Origin: Cellulomonas fimi
GTDB taxonomy: Bacteria > Actinomycetota > Actinomycetes > Actinomycetales > Cellulomonadaceae
DNA: 64,000 nucleotides
Assembly (NCBI RefSeq): GCF_028583725.1
Contig: NZ_CP110680.1
Coordinates: 2,666,001-2,730,000, forward strand
Reading direction: 5' to 3'
In this document: piece by piece, positions 14,496 to 22,756 of the stretch
How the letters are laid out: each line of letters opens with the position of its first letter
Numbering within the stretch: the stretch's first letter is position 1
Notes under the pieces: model-generated
The model's input: the letters and a program-made list of their open reading frames with translations, nothing else
Told to the model about the DNA's origin: nothing
Databases searched by the model: none
Program-made: the position numbers and the translations under genes

Positions 14496-16616
14496 CTAGC
14501 CGTCCCCGGTGAGTCGGCGCAGGGCGGACACGGCGACGTCGCGCTCGGTCGTCCGCCAGAAGCCGGGCAGGGACCGCGCCAGGAACTCGCCGTAGCGGGC
14601 GGTGACGAGCCGCGGGTCGAGCACCGCGACGACGCCCCGGTCCTCGGTCGTCCGGACGAGGCGTCCGGCGCCCTGCGCGAGGAGGAGGGCGGCGTGCGTC
14701 GCCGAGACCGACATGAAGCCGTTGCCGCCGGCGGCCGCGACGGCCTCGGTCCGGGCGGAGCGCACCGGGTCGTCGGGGCGCGGGAACGGGATCCGGTCGA
14801 TGAGCACCAGACGGCACGCGGGACCGGGCACGTCGACGCCCTGCCAGAGCGACAGCGTCCCGAACAGGCAGGTCGGCTCGTCGGCGGCGAACTGCGCGAC
14901 GAGCGTCGGGAGCTGGTCGTCGCCCTGCAGCAGGACGGGCACGTCGAGCCGTTCGCGCATCGCGAGCGCCGCGGCGGTGGCGGCGCGTCGGGAGGAGAAC
15001 AGCCCGAGCGTGCGGCCACCCGCTGCGCGGACGAGCGCCTCGATCTCGTCGAGCTGCGCGTCGGTGGCCGGCTCGCGACCCGGCGGCGGCAGGCGGCGTG
15101 CGACGTAGAGGATGCCCTGCCGGGCGTAGTCGAACGGGCTGCCGACGTCGAGCCCGTGCCAGGTCACCGGGCCGGTCTCGGCCGCGACGTCCGCACCGGC
15201 CGCGTCATCGGGGGCGTCGTCGTCGCCGACCGCGCCGGGCAGGCGCGACGGTCCGACGGGCTCGGCGTCGGGACGGACCTCGAGGCCGACCGAGCGCGCG
15301 ATCGGGTCGAACGAGCCGCCGAGCGAGAGCGTCGCCGAGGTGAGGACACCCGTGCGCCCCGCGAGCAGGTTCGTGCGGATGAGCCCGTTCACGGCGAGCG
15401 GCGCCGCGTGCAGGCGGGTCAGCACGCCACCTCGGCGGTCCTCGCCGCGCGCGCACCACAGGACGGTGTGCCGGTTGTCCTCGGGGTCGGCGGCCATGCG
15501 GTCGGCGACCTCGAACAGCGCGAGCATCGCCGACGCGGCCATCTTGAGCCCGCCGTCGGGGGCCGCGGGTCGCCCGGCCGTCGAGTCGGGCTTGAGGGCG
15601 CTGAGCAGGGTGCGCGACGCGTCCCGGACGGCGGCGACGGCGTCGCGCGCGGCGTCGGGCAGGCCCGCGGGGAACCGCCCCTCGGGGAGCTCGACCAGCA
15701 CCGCGGCGAGCGCCTGCGCGGCGGCGTCGAGGTCGGTGGTGGGCACACCCCCGTGCCGACGGGCCAGACGCGCGGCGTGGTCGACGGTCGCGAACGAGAG
15801 GTCGGACGTCGCCTGGGCGGTGACGCGGTCGGTGAGCTCGTGGGCCTCGTCGACGACGATCACGTCGTGCTCGGGCAGGACGCCGGGCGAGCCCGAGGCG
15901 GCGATCCCGAGCATCGCGTGGTTGGTCACCACGACGTCCGCCTCCCGGGCGGACGCGCGCGCCCGCTCGGGGAAGCACTCCTCGATCATCGGGCACCGCG
16001 TCCCGAGGCACTCGAGCGACGTGACGGACACCTGCCGCCACGCGCGGTCGGTGACGCCCGGGACGAGGTCGTCGCGATCACCGGTGTCGGTCTCCTCGGC
16101 CCACTCGCGCAGCCGCAGGATCTGCTCGCCCAGCGACTCGCCGCCGTCGCGACGTCCCGCCCCCGCGGGCGCGGGGTGGTCGGCCGCGCCGGCGTGGTCA
16201 CCGAGGTCGAACAGCGTGCCGGGCTCGTCCTCGGGGTAGCCACCGGCGACCTTGTGCACGCAGAGGTAGTTGTGCCAGCCCTTGAGGAGCGCGATGTGCG
16301 GCCGGCGGGGCAGGCGTGGCGCGAGCGCGTCCGCGACGAGCGGCAGGTCGCGCGTGACGACCTGGCGCTGCAGCGCGAGCGTGGCGGTGGACACGACGAC
16401 GTGCTCGTCCGCGAGGACCGCGTGCCGGACCGCCGGGACCAGGTAGCCGAGCGACTTCCCGGTGCCCGTCCCGGCCTGGACGAGCAGGTGCTCGCCGGTC
16501 TCGAGCGACCGCGCGACGGCCTGCGCCATCGCGTGCTGACCGTCGCGACGGGCGCCCCCCAGGGCGCCGACGGCGAGGTCCAGGAGGTCGTCGACCGTCG
16601 GTTCCGCATCGGGCAC
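14496..16616 (-). CDS. dinG: ATP-dependent DNA helicase, DinG/XPD-like
   Basis: Superfamily 2 5'-3' helicase of 706 aa, likely resolving R-loops or G-quadruplexes. Walker A is QAGTGTGKSLGYLVP (~50) and the DEAH box is VVDEAHEL (~260). The four Fe–S cysteines of the XPD/DinG family appear in LCVHK (~110) and ECLGTRCPMIEECF (~200). The C-terminal helicase half includes LFGTLSLWQGVDVPG and the arginine-finger region QGAGRLVRT. GTG at 16616 follows TACGCT by 6 nt, without a ribosome binding site. No SOS box is seen upstream, so unlike E. coli dinG it may not be LexA-controlled here. The hflX gene lies 35 nt upstream. Confidence 0.92.
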   Translation of the reverse strand: MPDAEPTVDDLLDLAVGALGGARRDGQHAMAQAVARSLETGEHLLVQAGTGTGKSLGYLVPAVRHAVLADEHVVVSTATLALQRQVVTRDLPLVADALAPRLPRRPHIALLKGWHNYLCVHKVAGGYPEDEPGTLFDLGDHAGAADHPAPAGAGRRDGGESLGEQILRLREWAEETDTGDRDDLVPGVTDRAWRQVSVTSLECLGTRCPMIEECFPERARASAREADVVVTNHAMLGIAASGSPGVLPEHDVIVVDEAHELTDRVTAQATSDLSFATVDHAARLARRHGGVPTTDLDAAAQALAAVLVELPEGRFPAGLPDAARDAVAAVRDASRTLLSALKPDSTAGRPAAPDGGLKMAASAMLALFEVADRMAADPEDNRHTVLWCARGEDRRGGVLTRLHAAPLAVNGLIRTNLLAGRTGVLTSATLSLGGSFDPIARSVGLEVRPDAEPVGPSRLPGAVGDDDAPDDAAGADVAAETGPVTWHGLDVGSPFDYARQGILYVARRLPPPGREPATDAQLDEIEALVRAAGGRTLGLFSSRRAATAAALAMRERLDVPVLLQGDDQLPTLVAQFAADEPTCLFGTLSLWQGVDVPGPACRLVLIDRIPFPRPDDPVRSARTEAVAAAGGNGFMSVSATHAALLLAQGAGRLVRTTEDRGVVAVLDPRLVTARYGEFLARSLPGFWRTTERDVAVSALRRLTGDG

Positions 16617-16622
16617 CGCGAC

Positions 16623-16628
16623 AGCGTA
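16623..16628 (-). promoter_or_regulatory. -10 element TACGCT, leaderless dinG
   Basis: Minus-strand TACGCT, 6 nt (GTCGCG), then the GTG of dinG. It lies in the 35-nt gap after hflX, so dinG may have its own promoter. Confidence 0.5.
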
Positions 16629-16651
16629 GTCGCGGTCACCCGCGGCGTCCG

Positions 16652-18172
16652 TCAGGCCGTCCGGACCGCCGCCGCGTTCAGCTCGGACGCGAGCTGCGAG
16701 TCGACCCGTGCCCGCAGCGCGGTGCCCTGCGCGGTGTGCTCCTCGTGGTCGATGTCACCGTGCTCGTGCACCCGGCTCACGAGGTCGCCGCGGTCGTACG
16801 GGACCACGACGTCGACGGCCACACCGGGCCGCGGGAGCTGGTCGGCGATCAGCGCCTGCAGCTCCGCGACACCCTCGCCCGTGTGCGCGGACACCACGAC
16901 GGAGTGCAGCTCGCGCGAGCGCAGCCGTGCGATCGCCTCCTCGGACGCCCGGTCCGCCTTGTTGAGCACGACGATCTCGGGCACGTCCATCGCCCCGGGG
17001 ATGTCGGCGAACACGTGCCGCACGGCTGCGATCTGCCCCTCGGGGTCCGGGTGGGACGCGTCGACGACGTGCAGGATCAGGTCCGCGTCGGCGACCTCCT
17101 CGAGCGTCGACCGGAATGCCTCGACGAGCTGGTGCGGCAGCGCCCGGACGAAGCCCACGGTGTCGGCGAGCGTGTAGACGCGCCCGTCCGTCGTCTCGGC
17201 ACGGCGGACCGTCGGGTCCAGGGTCGCGAACAGCGCGTTCTCGACGAGGACGCCCGCGTTGGTCAGGCGGTTGAGCAGCGACGACTTGCCGGCGTTCGTG
17301 TAGCCCGCGATCGCGACCGACGGGATCGCGTTCTTGCGGCGCGACGCGCGCTTGGTCACGCGCGCCGGCTCCATCGCGGCGATCTCGCGGCGCAGCTTGG
17401 CCATGCGGTTGCGGATGCGGCGGCGGTCGAGCTCGATCTTCGTCTCACCGGGACCGCGCGAGCCCATGCCCGCCCCGGCGCCGCCGACCTGGCCGCCGGC
17501 CTGCCGGGACATCGACTCGCCCCAGCCACGCAGGCGCGGGAGCAGGTACTCGAGCTGCGCGAGCTCGACCTGTGCCTTGCCCTCCCGGGACTTCGCGTGC
17601 TGCGCGAAGATGTCGAGGATCAGCGCGGTCCGGTCGACGACCTTGACGCGCACGATGTCCTCGAGCGCACGGCGCTGCGAGGGAGCGAGCTCGCCGTCCA
17701 CGACGACCGTGTCGGCCCCGACCGACGCGACGAGCATCGCGAGCTCCGCGGCCTTGCCGGAGCCGAGGTAGGTGCCCGGGTCGGGCGTGCGGCGACGCTG
17801 GATGACGCCGTCGAGGACCTGCGAGCCGGCGGTCTCGGCGAGCGCGGCGAGCTCGCGCAGCGAGATCTCGGCGTCCTCGGCGGTGCCGGTCCCCCAGACG
17901 CCGACGAGCACGACCTTCTCCAGGCGGAGCTGGCGGTACTCGACCTCGGTGACGTCCTCGAGCTCGGTGGACAGACCCGCGACCCGGCGCAGCGACGTGC
18001 GCTCCTCGAGGTCGAGCTGGTCGCCGTCGTACGTGGAGTGGACGGTGCCGCCGTCCTGCAACGCGGTGCCGGCCCGGGCGAGCACACGCGCGACGACGTC
18101 GTCGGCGACGTCCTGCACGGAGCGAGGCTCGTACGCCTCGGTCTCGTGGGTGGTGTGCTGCGGGTCGTTCAC
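16652..18172 (-). CDS. hflX: GTPase HflX
   Basis: Ribosome-splitting, heat-shock-type GTPase of 506 aa. The N-terminal domain includes EVEYRQLRLEKVVLVGVW. The middle glycine-rich region MSRQAGGQVGGAGAGMGSRG and the coiled coil ETKIELDRRRIRNRMAKLRRE precede the G domain. There, G1 is GYTNAGKSSLLN (~290), G2/G3 include DTVGFVRALPHQLVE and G4 is VLNKAD. A ~60-residue N-terminal extension is actinobacterial. The GTG at 18172 has GAGAGGA 5 nt upstream and gives VNDPQHTTHE; in-frame sequence further upstream looks non-coding. It is in the region that in Mycobacterium also holds dapF and miaA. Confidence 0.93.
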   Translation of the reverse strand: MNDPQHTTHETEAYEPRSVQDVADDVVARVLARAGTALQDGGTVHSTYDGDQLDLEERTSLRRVAGLSTELEDVTEVEYRQLRLEKVVLVGVWGTGTAEDAEISLRELAALAETAGSQVLDGVIQRRRTPDPGTYLGSGKAAELAMLVASVGADTVVVDGELAPSQRRALEDIVRVKVVDRTALILDIFAQHAKSREGKAQVELAQLEYLLPRLRGWGESMSRQAGGQVGGAGAGMGSRGPGETKIELDRRRIRNRMAKLRREIAAMEPARVTKRASRRKNAIPSVAIAGYTNAGKSSLLNRLTNAGVLVENALFATLDPTVRRAETTDGRVYTLADTVGFVRALPHQLVEAFRSTLEEVADADLILHVVDASHPDPEGQIAAVRHVFADIPGAMDVPEIVVLNKADRASEEAIARLRSRELHSVVVSAHTGEGVAELQALIADQLPRPGVAVDVVVPYDRGDLVSRVHEHGDIDHEEHTAQGTALRARVDSQLASELNAAAVRTA

Positions 18173-18268
18173 GCGGTTCCTCTCGGATCGGCTTCGTCGG
18201 CTCGTTCCAGGGTCGCACGCGCTCCCCCGCGGTGCGATCCATTTCGCTGCGGGCCGAGCGCTGCCGGG

Positions 18269-18274
18269 TAGGGT
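18269..18274 (+). promoter_or_regulatory. -10 element TAGGGT, leaderless methyltransferase gene
   Basis: TAGGGT, 6 nt, then GTG at 18281, with no ribosome binding site in between. It faces away from hflX. Confidence 0.6.
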
Positions 18275-18280
18275 CGGCGC

Positions 18281-18892
18281 GTGAGCGGGCAGGAGCACTA
18301 CTTCACCGCGCAGCCCGCGTCCCCGGTGGAGCTGCGCACGTTGACGGTCGAGCTGGCCGGGCGCCGCGTCCCGGTGCAGACCGCCGGTGGCGTCTTCTCC
18401 CCCGACCACGTCGACCTCGGCACGCAGGTCCTGCTGCGGACCGCTCCTCCGGCCCCGGCGACGGGCGACCTCCTCGACCTCGGCTGCGGCTGGGGTCCCG
18501 TCGCGCTCGCGCTCGCGCTGGAGTCTCCCGGGGCCCGGGTCTGGGCGGTCGACGTGAACGAGCGCGCGCTCGACCTCGTCCGTCGGAACGCCGCCGCCCT
18601 CGGGCTGGGGAACGTCGTGGCGGCGCTGCCCGACGACGTCCCCGACGACGTGCGGTTCGCCACGATCCGCTCCAACCCGCCGATCCGGGTCGGCAAGCAG
18701 GCCCTGCACGCGCTGCTGCTGCGCTGGCTGCCCCGGCGGGCGGCGGGCGGCGACGCGCACCTCGTCGTCGGGAAGAACCTCGGCGCCGACTCCCTGCAGC
18801 GCTGGCTGGCCGAGACCCTGGGGCCGGGCGTCGTGGTCGAGCGGTCCGCGAGCGCGAAGGGCTTCCGGGTCCTCGTCGTGCGGGACGCCTGA
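18281..18892 (+). CDS. RsmC-like class I SAM-dependent methyltransferase
   Basis: A 203-aa methyltransferase with SAM motif I LLDLGCGWGPVALALA (~62–77), acidic motif II VWAVDVNERAL, and motif IV RSNPPIRVG (~130). NPP followed by hydrophobic residues marks N6-adenine or N2-guanine methyltransferases. The overall pattern, beginning EHYFTAQPASP and with the GGVFSPDHVDLGTQ segment, matches the catalytic C-terminal domain of RsmC/RlmG, so 16S or 23S rRNA m2G modification is the likely role. The N-terminal pseudo-domain of E. coli RsmC is absent, as in Gram-positive homologues. The GTG at 18281 is probably leaderless. It is a single gene divergent from hflX. Confidence 0.85.
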   Translation: MSGQEHYFTAQPASPVELRTLTVELAGRRVPVQTAGGVFSPDHVDLGTQVLLRTAPPAPATGDLLDLGCGWGPVALALALESPGARVWAVDVNERALDLVRRNAAALGLGNVVAALPDDVPDDVRFATIRSNPPIRVGKQALHALLLRWLPRRAAGGDAHLVVGKNLGADSLQRWLAETLGPGVVVERSASAKGFRVLVVRDA

Positions 18893-18917
18893 GCGCCTGC
18901 CCGCGGGGGCGGCGGCG

Positions 18918-19277
18918 TCAGGACCGGGCGTGCGCCTGGACCGTGCCCGCCGCGTCGGCGACGGCGGCCCGGAGCTGCGCGAGCGTGGGGACGCCGGCGG
19001 CGCGACGGCGGACGTGGCCGGCGGCGTCGAGGACGAGCACGGTCGGTGTCGACGTGATCGCGAGCCGCTCGCCGAGGTCGAGGTGGTGGGCGACGTCGAG
19101 GTCGACGTGCGCGACCCCGTCCACGGCCCGGAGCGCGTGCTCGACGACCTGACGGGTCCGGCGGCACGGCACGCAGAAGGTGCTGGAGAACTGGACGACC
19201 GTGGCGCGCGCGCCGAGCGGAGCGCCGAGCTCGTCGGCGGTGAGCAGGACGTCGGAGGTCGGCACGGCCGCCGTCAT
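18918..19277 (-). CDS. Thioredoxin-like protein
   Basis: A 119-aa thioredoxin-fold protein with redox motif FCVPC (Cys35 and Cys38, inside VVQFSSTFCVPCRRTRQ), and the cis-Pro loop AITSTPTVLVLD (~75–86). There is no signal peptide or membrane segment, so it is cytosolic. The CVPC dipeptide differs from the CGPC of classical thioredoxin, so its redox potential and partners may differ. The ATG at 19277 overlaps the dapF stop as ATGA, giving translational coupling with dapF. No thioredoxin reductase is nearby. Function beyond disulfide exchange is not deducible. Confidence 0.85.
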   Translation of the reverse strand: MTAAVPTSDVLLTADELGAPLGARATVVQFSSTFCVPCRRTRQVVEHALRAVDGVAHVDLDVAHHLDLGERLAITSTPTVLVLDAAGHVRRRAAGVPTLAQLRAAVADAAGTVQAHARS

Positions 19278-20266
19278 CGGCCGGAGGCCCCCGCGACGGC
19301 CGCGAGGTCGACGGTCGCGGTGGCGACGAGGACGGCCGGCCCGGCGAGCTCGACGTGACCGTCCGCCAGGGCAGTGACACGGACGGTGCCGCCCGGGACG
19401 TCGACGAGCCACACGTCGGGCGAGCCCACCCCGGCCCACGTCCGGACCGCCATCGCGGCGGCGCACGCACCGGTGCCGCACGAGCGCGTCTCGCCGACCC
19501 CGCGCTCGTGCACGCGCATCGCGACGTGGCCGACGAGCGTGCCGTCGGCGGCGCGGTCCTCGGCGAGCGGCACCACGAGCTCGACGTTGGTGCCGTGCGG
19601 CGGGACCGGCCGGACCTCGGGCGCGCGCGTGAGGTCGGCGGCGGCGAGCTCGTCGGGGCCCGCGAGCGCGAGGACCGTGTGCGGGTTGCCGACGTCGAGC
19701 GACAGCGCGGGGCGGACGTCGTCGAGCCCGGCGACGTGCACCTGCGCGTCGAACCCGGCCCGGACGGCGTCGTCGCCCCCGGGGACGGACCAGCGGCCCA
19801 TGTCGACCGCGTACCAGACGTCGTCGTCGAGCCCCGCGGGCACCGGCACGCGGCGCACGCGGCGCACGCCCGCCCGGGTGCCGAGCACGAGCTCCTCGTC
19901 GGCGTCCCACAGGCCGAGGCGCTGCGCGAACGCGGCGAAGACGCGCACGCCGTTGCCGCACATCTCGGCGACCGATCCGTCGGCGTTGCGGTAGTCCATG
20001 AACCAGGTCGCGGCCGGGTCCTCGGCGAGCACGGCGGCCCCCTCGGGCAGCAGACGGCTCGCGACGAGACGGATGACACCGTCGCCACCGAGCCCCGCGC
20101 GGCGGTCCGCGAGCTCGCGCACGAGGGGCGCGGTGAGGTCGAGCACGCCGTCACGGTCGTCGACGAGCACGAAGTCGTTCTGCGTGCCGTGGCCCTTGGT
20201 CACCGAGAGCCCGACCGCGAGCGGCAGGTCGGCGGGCGCGTCGGCGGACACGGGGACGGTCGTCAT
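19274..20266 (-). CDS. dapF: Diaminopimelate epimerase
   Basis: Converts LL- to meso-diaminopimelate for lysine and peptidoglycan. The 330-aa protein is longer than E. coli DapF (274 aa) because of an N-terminal extension of ~18 residues and internal loops. Both catalytic cysteines are present: Cys103 in MCGNG and Cys263 in RSCGTGACA. GHGTQNDFV near residue 25 is the usual N-terminal signature. The ATG at 20266 overlaps the miaA stop (ATGA), and a TAGTCT hexamer inside the end of miaA lies 6 nt upstream, so it may be made both by coupling and from a leaderless transcript. The window also holds dapA and dapB at other sites. Confidence 0.95.
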   Translation of the reverse strand: MTTVPVSADAPADLPLAVGLSVTKGHGTQNDFVLVDDRDGVLDLTAPLVRELADRRAGLGGDGVIRLVASRLLPEGAAVLAEDPAATWFMDYRNADGSVAEMCGNGVRVFAAFAQRLGLWDADEELVLGTRAGVRRVRRVPVPAGLDDDVWYAVDMGRWSVPGGDDAVRAGFDAQVHVAGLDDVRPALSLDVGNPHTVLALAGPDELAAADLTRAPEVRPVPPHGTNVELVVPLAEDRAADGTLVGHVAMRVHERGVGETRSCGTGACAAAMAVRTWAGVGSPDVWLVDVPGGTVRVTALADGHVELAGPAVLVATATVDLAAVAGASGR

Positions 20267-21219
20267 GACCCCAGACTACGGCGGGGTGCGGGGTCGTCGG
20301 TGGCGGGTCCGAGCGTCCCGGCGTCGGCCCGGGCGACGAGGTCGAGCGCACGGTCGACGAGGCCGGGGTCCCGCGCGTCGAGCCAGTGCACGCGGGGGTC
20401 GCGGCCGAACCAGCCCATCTGCTTGCGGGCCAGCCGTCGCGTCCCGGCGGTCGTCGCGTCGCGGGCCTCCTGCTCGGTGAGCTCGCCGCGCAGCATCGCG
20501 GCGACCTCGGCGTAGCCGACCGCACGCGACGCGGTCCGGCCGAGGCCGCGCGCGAGCAGCCCGTCGACCTCGTCGACGAGACCCGCGGCCCACATCCGGT
20601 CGACGCGCCCGGCGACGCGCGCGTCGAGCGTCGGGCGGTCGCAGTCGAGCCCGATCTGCACGGCGGGGACCTCGTAGACGTGCTGCGGCAGCGACGCCGA
20701 ATAGGGGCGGCCCGTGAGCGCGATCACCTCGAGCGCCCGCACGACGCGGCGCGCGTTGCGCGGGCCGATGCCCTCGGCCGCCACCGGGTCGGCCGCCGCG
20801 AGCTCGGCGTGCAGCGCACGCGACCCCTCACGCTCGACGCGCTCCTCGAGCCGCGCCCGCAGGTCCGGGTCGGTCCCCGGGAACTCCATGTGGTCGAGCA
20901 GCGCGCGCACGTACAGGCCGGAGCCGCCCACGGCGACCGCGCGCACACCCCGCGCGTCGAGGTCCGCGAGCGTCGCGCGGGCACGCTGCTGGTAGTCCGC
21001 GACGGTCGCGTCCTGCGACGGCTCGAGCACGTCGAGCAGGTGGTGCGGCACGCCGCGCCGCTCGTCCACGGGGACCTTCGCCGTGCCGATGTCCATGCCG
21101 CGGTAGAGCTGCATCGCGTCGGTGTTGACGACCTCGCCGCCGAGGGCCAGCGCGAGCGCGATGCCGAGGTCCGACTTGCCGGTGGCCGTCGGTCCGACGA
21201 CGGCGACGACGAGCGTCAC
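20263..21219 (-). CDS. miaA: tRNA dimethylallyltransferase
   Basis: Adds the dimethylallyl group to A37 of tRNAs reading UNN codons; MiaB, also in this window, then methylthiolates it. The 318-aa protein has P-loop GPTATGKS (9–16), DAMQLYRGMDIGTAK (~36–50), GGSGLYVRAL (~97–106) and the tRNA-binding segment RRLARKQMGWFGRDP. The GTG at 21219 is chosen because it overlaps the upstream stop (GTGA) and gives the usual N-terminus. Longer in-frame readings into the upstream gene are not real. Its 3' end overlaps the dapF start codon, so the upstream gene, miaA, dapF and the thioredoxin-like gene form one tightly coupled operon. Confidence 0.95.
   Translation of the reverse strand: MTLVVAVVGPTATGKSDLGIALALALGGEVVNTDAMQLYRGMDIGTAKVPVDERRGVPHHLLDVLEPSQDATVADYQQRARATLADLDARGVRAVAVGGSGLYVRALLDHMEFPGTDPDLRARLEERVEREGSRALHAELAAADPVAAEGIGPRNARRVVRALEVIALTGRPYSASLPQHVYEVPAVQIGLDCDRPTLDARVAGRVDRMWAAGLVDEVDGLLARGLGRTASRAVGYAEVAAMLRGELTEQEARDATTAGTRRLARKQMGWFGRDPRVHWLDARDPGLVDRALDLVARADAGTLGPATDDPAPRRSLGS
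20273..20278 (-). promoter_or_regulatory. Candidate internal -10 TAGTCT for dapF inside miaA
   Basis: TAGTCT, 6 nt (GGGGTC), then the dapF ATG. It lies wholly in the last codons of miaA (R-S-L-G-S-stop). It may be an internal leaderless promoter or a coincidence of coding sequence. Confidence 0.35.
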
Positions 21220-22061
21220 GAGTCGGCCGCCGGTCGGTCGGGGCGCGTCGGGTCGACGGCGGCGGGTCCCACCGGATCGTGAGCCGGCGCACCGCGGTCC
21301 ACACGCCACAGCGCCACCACGTGGTGCGCGCCCGACGAGGTGTCCGCGGCGAGGAGGGTGGCCTCGACGGCGCGCGTCCCGACGCCACCGAGCAGCACCT
21401 GCCACGGCGCCCAGCCCGTCACGGCCAGCGCGGAGGCGAGCCCGGCGTCGAGGGCAGCGAGCCGTGCGCGGGCCGCGACGTCCGCCGTGCCCAGGTCGGC
21501 GGCGAGGGATGCGTCGAGCACGGGTGCGCGCGCGTCGTCGGCGAGCGGCGCGTCCGGACCGTGCCGCCCGCTGCCCGAGCCGACCACGACGAGCGCCACC
21601 GGGTCCTCGGTGCCGCGCACGAGCCCCGCGCCCCGCTCGGCGAGCGACGCGGCCGCCCCGGCGCCGACCGCGTCGCGCCCGACCTCGACGACCCGCACGG
21701 GACCGTCCCACCCGGCATGCGCGAGCAGGTGCAGCGCGACGGACGACGCGACCGCGGGCACCACGGCGTCCCCCGGCACGCCGGTCCCGCCGTCACCCGG
21801 CGTGCCGACCACGACCTCGGGCACCGGCCAGCCGAGCAGGACGTCGGGCACACCGACCGCGCCGAGCGACCCGCGCAGCCTCCCGGTCGGCTCGCCCGCA
21901 CGCGCCGCGGGCGCGACGACGACGACCTCACGCGCGCCGCCGACCGCCGCCGCGACCGCCGCGACCGCCGCCTCGCGCAGCTCCGTCAGGACGTCGTGGC
22001 CGCCGGAGACCCCCGGGACCAGGAGGGCGGTGTCGGGCACCAGGGCCGCGGCGACGAGCAT
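21216..22061 (-). CDS. Conserved protein next to miaA, class III extradiol dioxygenase-like fold
   Basis: A 281-aa protein rich in Ala and Val beginning MLVAAALVPDTALLVPG, the position and style of Rv2728c, which also neighbours miaA in Mycobacterium. The alternating beta strands (REVVVVAPAARA, PVALVVVGSGSGRHG) and the C-terminal GWAPWQVLLGG segment recall the LigB/class III extradiol dioxygenase fold. I do not see the full His/His/Glu metal site, so catalytic activity is doubtful. The ATG at 22061 has TACGGT 7 nt upstream. Its stop overlaps the miaA GTG (GTGA). It leads the operon with miaA, dapF and the thioredoxin-like gene. Function unknown. Confidence 0.72.
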   Translation of the reverse strand: MLVAAALVPDTALLVPGVSGGHDVLTELREAAVAAVAAAVGGAREVVVVAPAARAGEPTGRLRGSLGAVGVPDVLLGWPVPEVVVGTPGDGGTGVPGDAVVPAVASSVALHLLAHAGWDGPVRVVEVGRDAVGAGAAASLAERGAGLVRGTEDPVALVVVGSGSGRHGPDAPLADDARAPVLDASLAADLGTADVAARARLAALDAGLASALAVTGWAPWQVLLGGVGTRAVEATLLAADTSSGAHHVVALWRVDRGAPAHDPVGPAAVDPTRPDRPAADS

Positions 22062-22068
22062 GCCCCCG

Positions 22069-22074
22069 ACCGTA
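22069..22074 (-). promoter_or_regulatory. -10 element TACGGT, operon of miaA
   Basis: TACGGT, 7 nt, then the ATG at 22061. Probable leaderless start of the four-gene operon that includes miaA and dapF. Confidence 0.5.
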
Positions 22075-22130
22075 TCGGGTGGCGGACGGATGACCGCGTC
22101 CGGTGACCGCGCGGCGTCGGCGGGCGCGGG

Positions 22131-22136
22131 TAGGGT
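22131..22136 (+). promoter_or_regulatory. -10 element TAGGGT, YbjN gene 1
   Basis: TAGGGT, 7 nt, then ATG at 22144; no ribosome binding site. It is back to back with the miaA-operon promoter, 56 nt away. Confidence 0.5.
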
Positions 22137-22143
22137 CGTCCGC

Positions 22144-22743
22144 ATGGCACCGTTCGCCGACCGTGCCCGCCGCTGGCTCGCGCGCCGCCAGCGGCCGGCG
22201 CGTCACGTCCCGCGCGACGTCGCCGCGCCGGAGCCGACGGACGACGAGCTGCACGAGCGGGTCGCCGCGCTGCTCGCCCGCGAGCTCGGCGTCGCCGAGC
22301 CTGCCGAGGACCTGCCGTCGGCCGTGACGCCCGCCCGGATCGCCGCGTGGATGACGCAGAACCAGTTCAGCTACTTCGTCGACAACGACGGCGACCTGGG
22401 CGGTCTGTGGCGCGGCCGGCTGTTCTACTTCTTCCTCTTCGGCGAGAAGGCCGAGATCCTCCAGGTCCGGGGGCAGTGGCACCGGGAGATCGCGATCGAG
22501 CGCCTCGAGGAGGTGCTCGACCTGTGCAACGAGTGGAACGCCGACCGGATCTGGCCCAAGGCGTACGTGCGGGTGCGGGACAACGGGCGCGTGCACGTGG
22601 TGTCGGAGGTCGCGACCGACCTGGAGCACGGGGCGACCGACGCGCAGCTGAGCCAGATGCTGTTCTGCGGGCTGTCGACCGGCAGCATGTTCTTCGACGC
22701 GCTCGACGAGCGCTATCCCGACCCCGCGGGGGTCGCACCGTGA
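22144..22743 (+). CDS. YbjN-domain protein, first of a tandem pair
   Basis: A 199-aa protein whose C-terminal ~130 residues form a YbjN (type III secretion chaperone-like) domain: YFVDNDGDLGGLWRGRLFYF, ILQVRGQWHREI, LCNEWNADRIWPKAYVRV and LSQMLFCGLSTGSMFFDAL. The first ~60 residues are basic and probably disordered. YbjN proteins are cytosolic and affect stress tolerance and motility in E. coli, but their molecular role is unknown. The next gene encodes a shorter paralogue that keeps the same motifs in the same order, so the pair arose by duplication and may form heterodimers. The ATG at 22144 is likely leaderless. Confidence 0.82.
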   Translation: MAPFADRARRWLARRQRPARHVPRDVAAPEPTDDELHERVAALLARELGVAEPAEDLPSAVTPARIAAWMTQNQFSYFVDNDGDLGGLWRGRLFYFFLFGEKAEILQVRGQWHREIAIERLEEVLDLCNEWNADRIWPKAYVRVRDNGRVHVVSEVATDLEHGATDAQLSQMLFCGLSTGSMFFDALDERYPDPAGVAP

Positions 22744-22756
22744 GGCGGGAGGCACG

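Noticed and set aside
13812..17177. A 1121-codon open frame on the plus strand opposite ldh and dinG
   Set aside because: Antisense shadow; repeated RR/GG/DD composition, no domain, and both genes opposite are certain.
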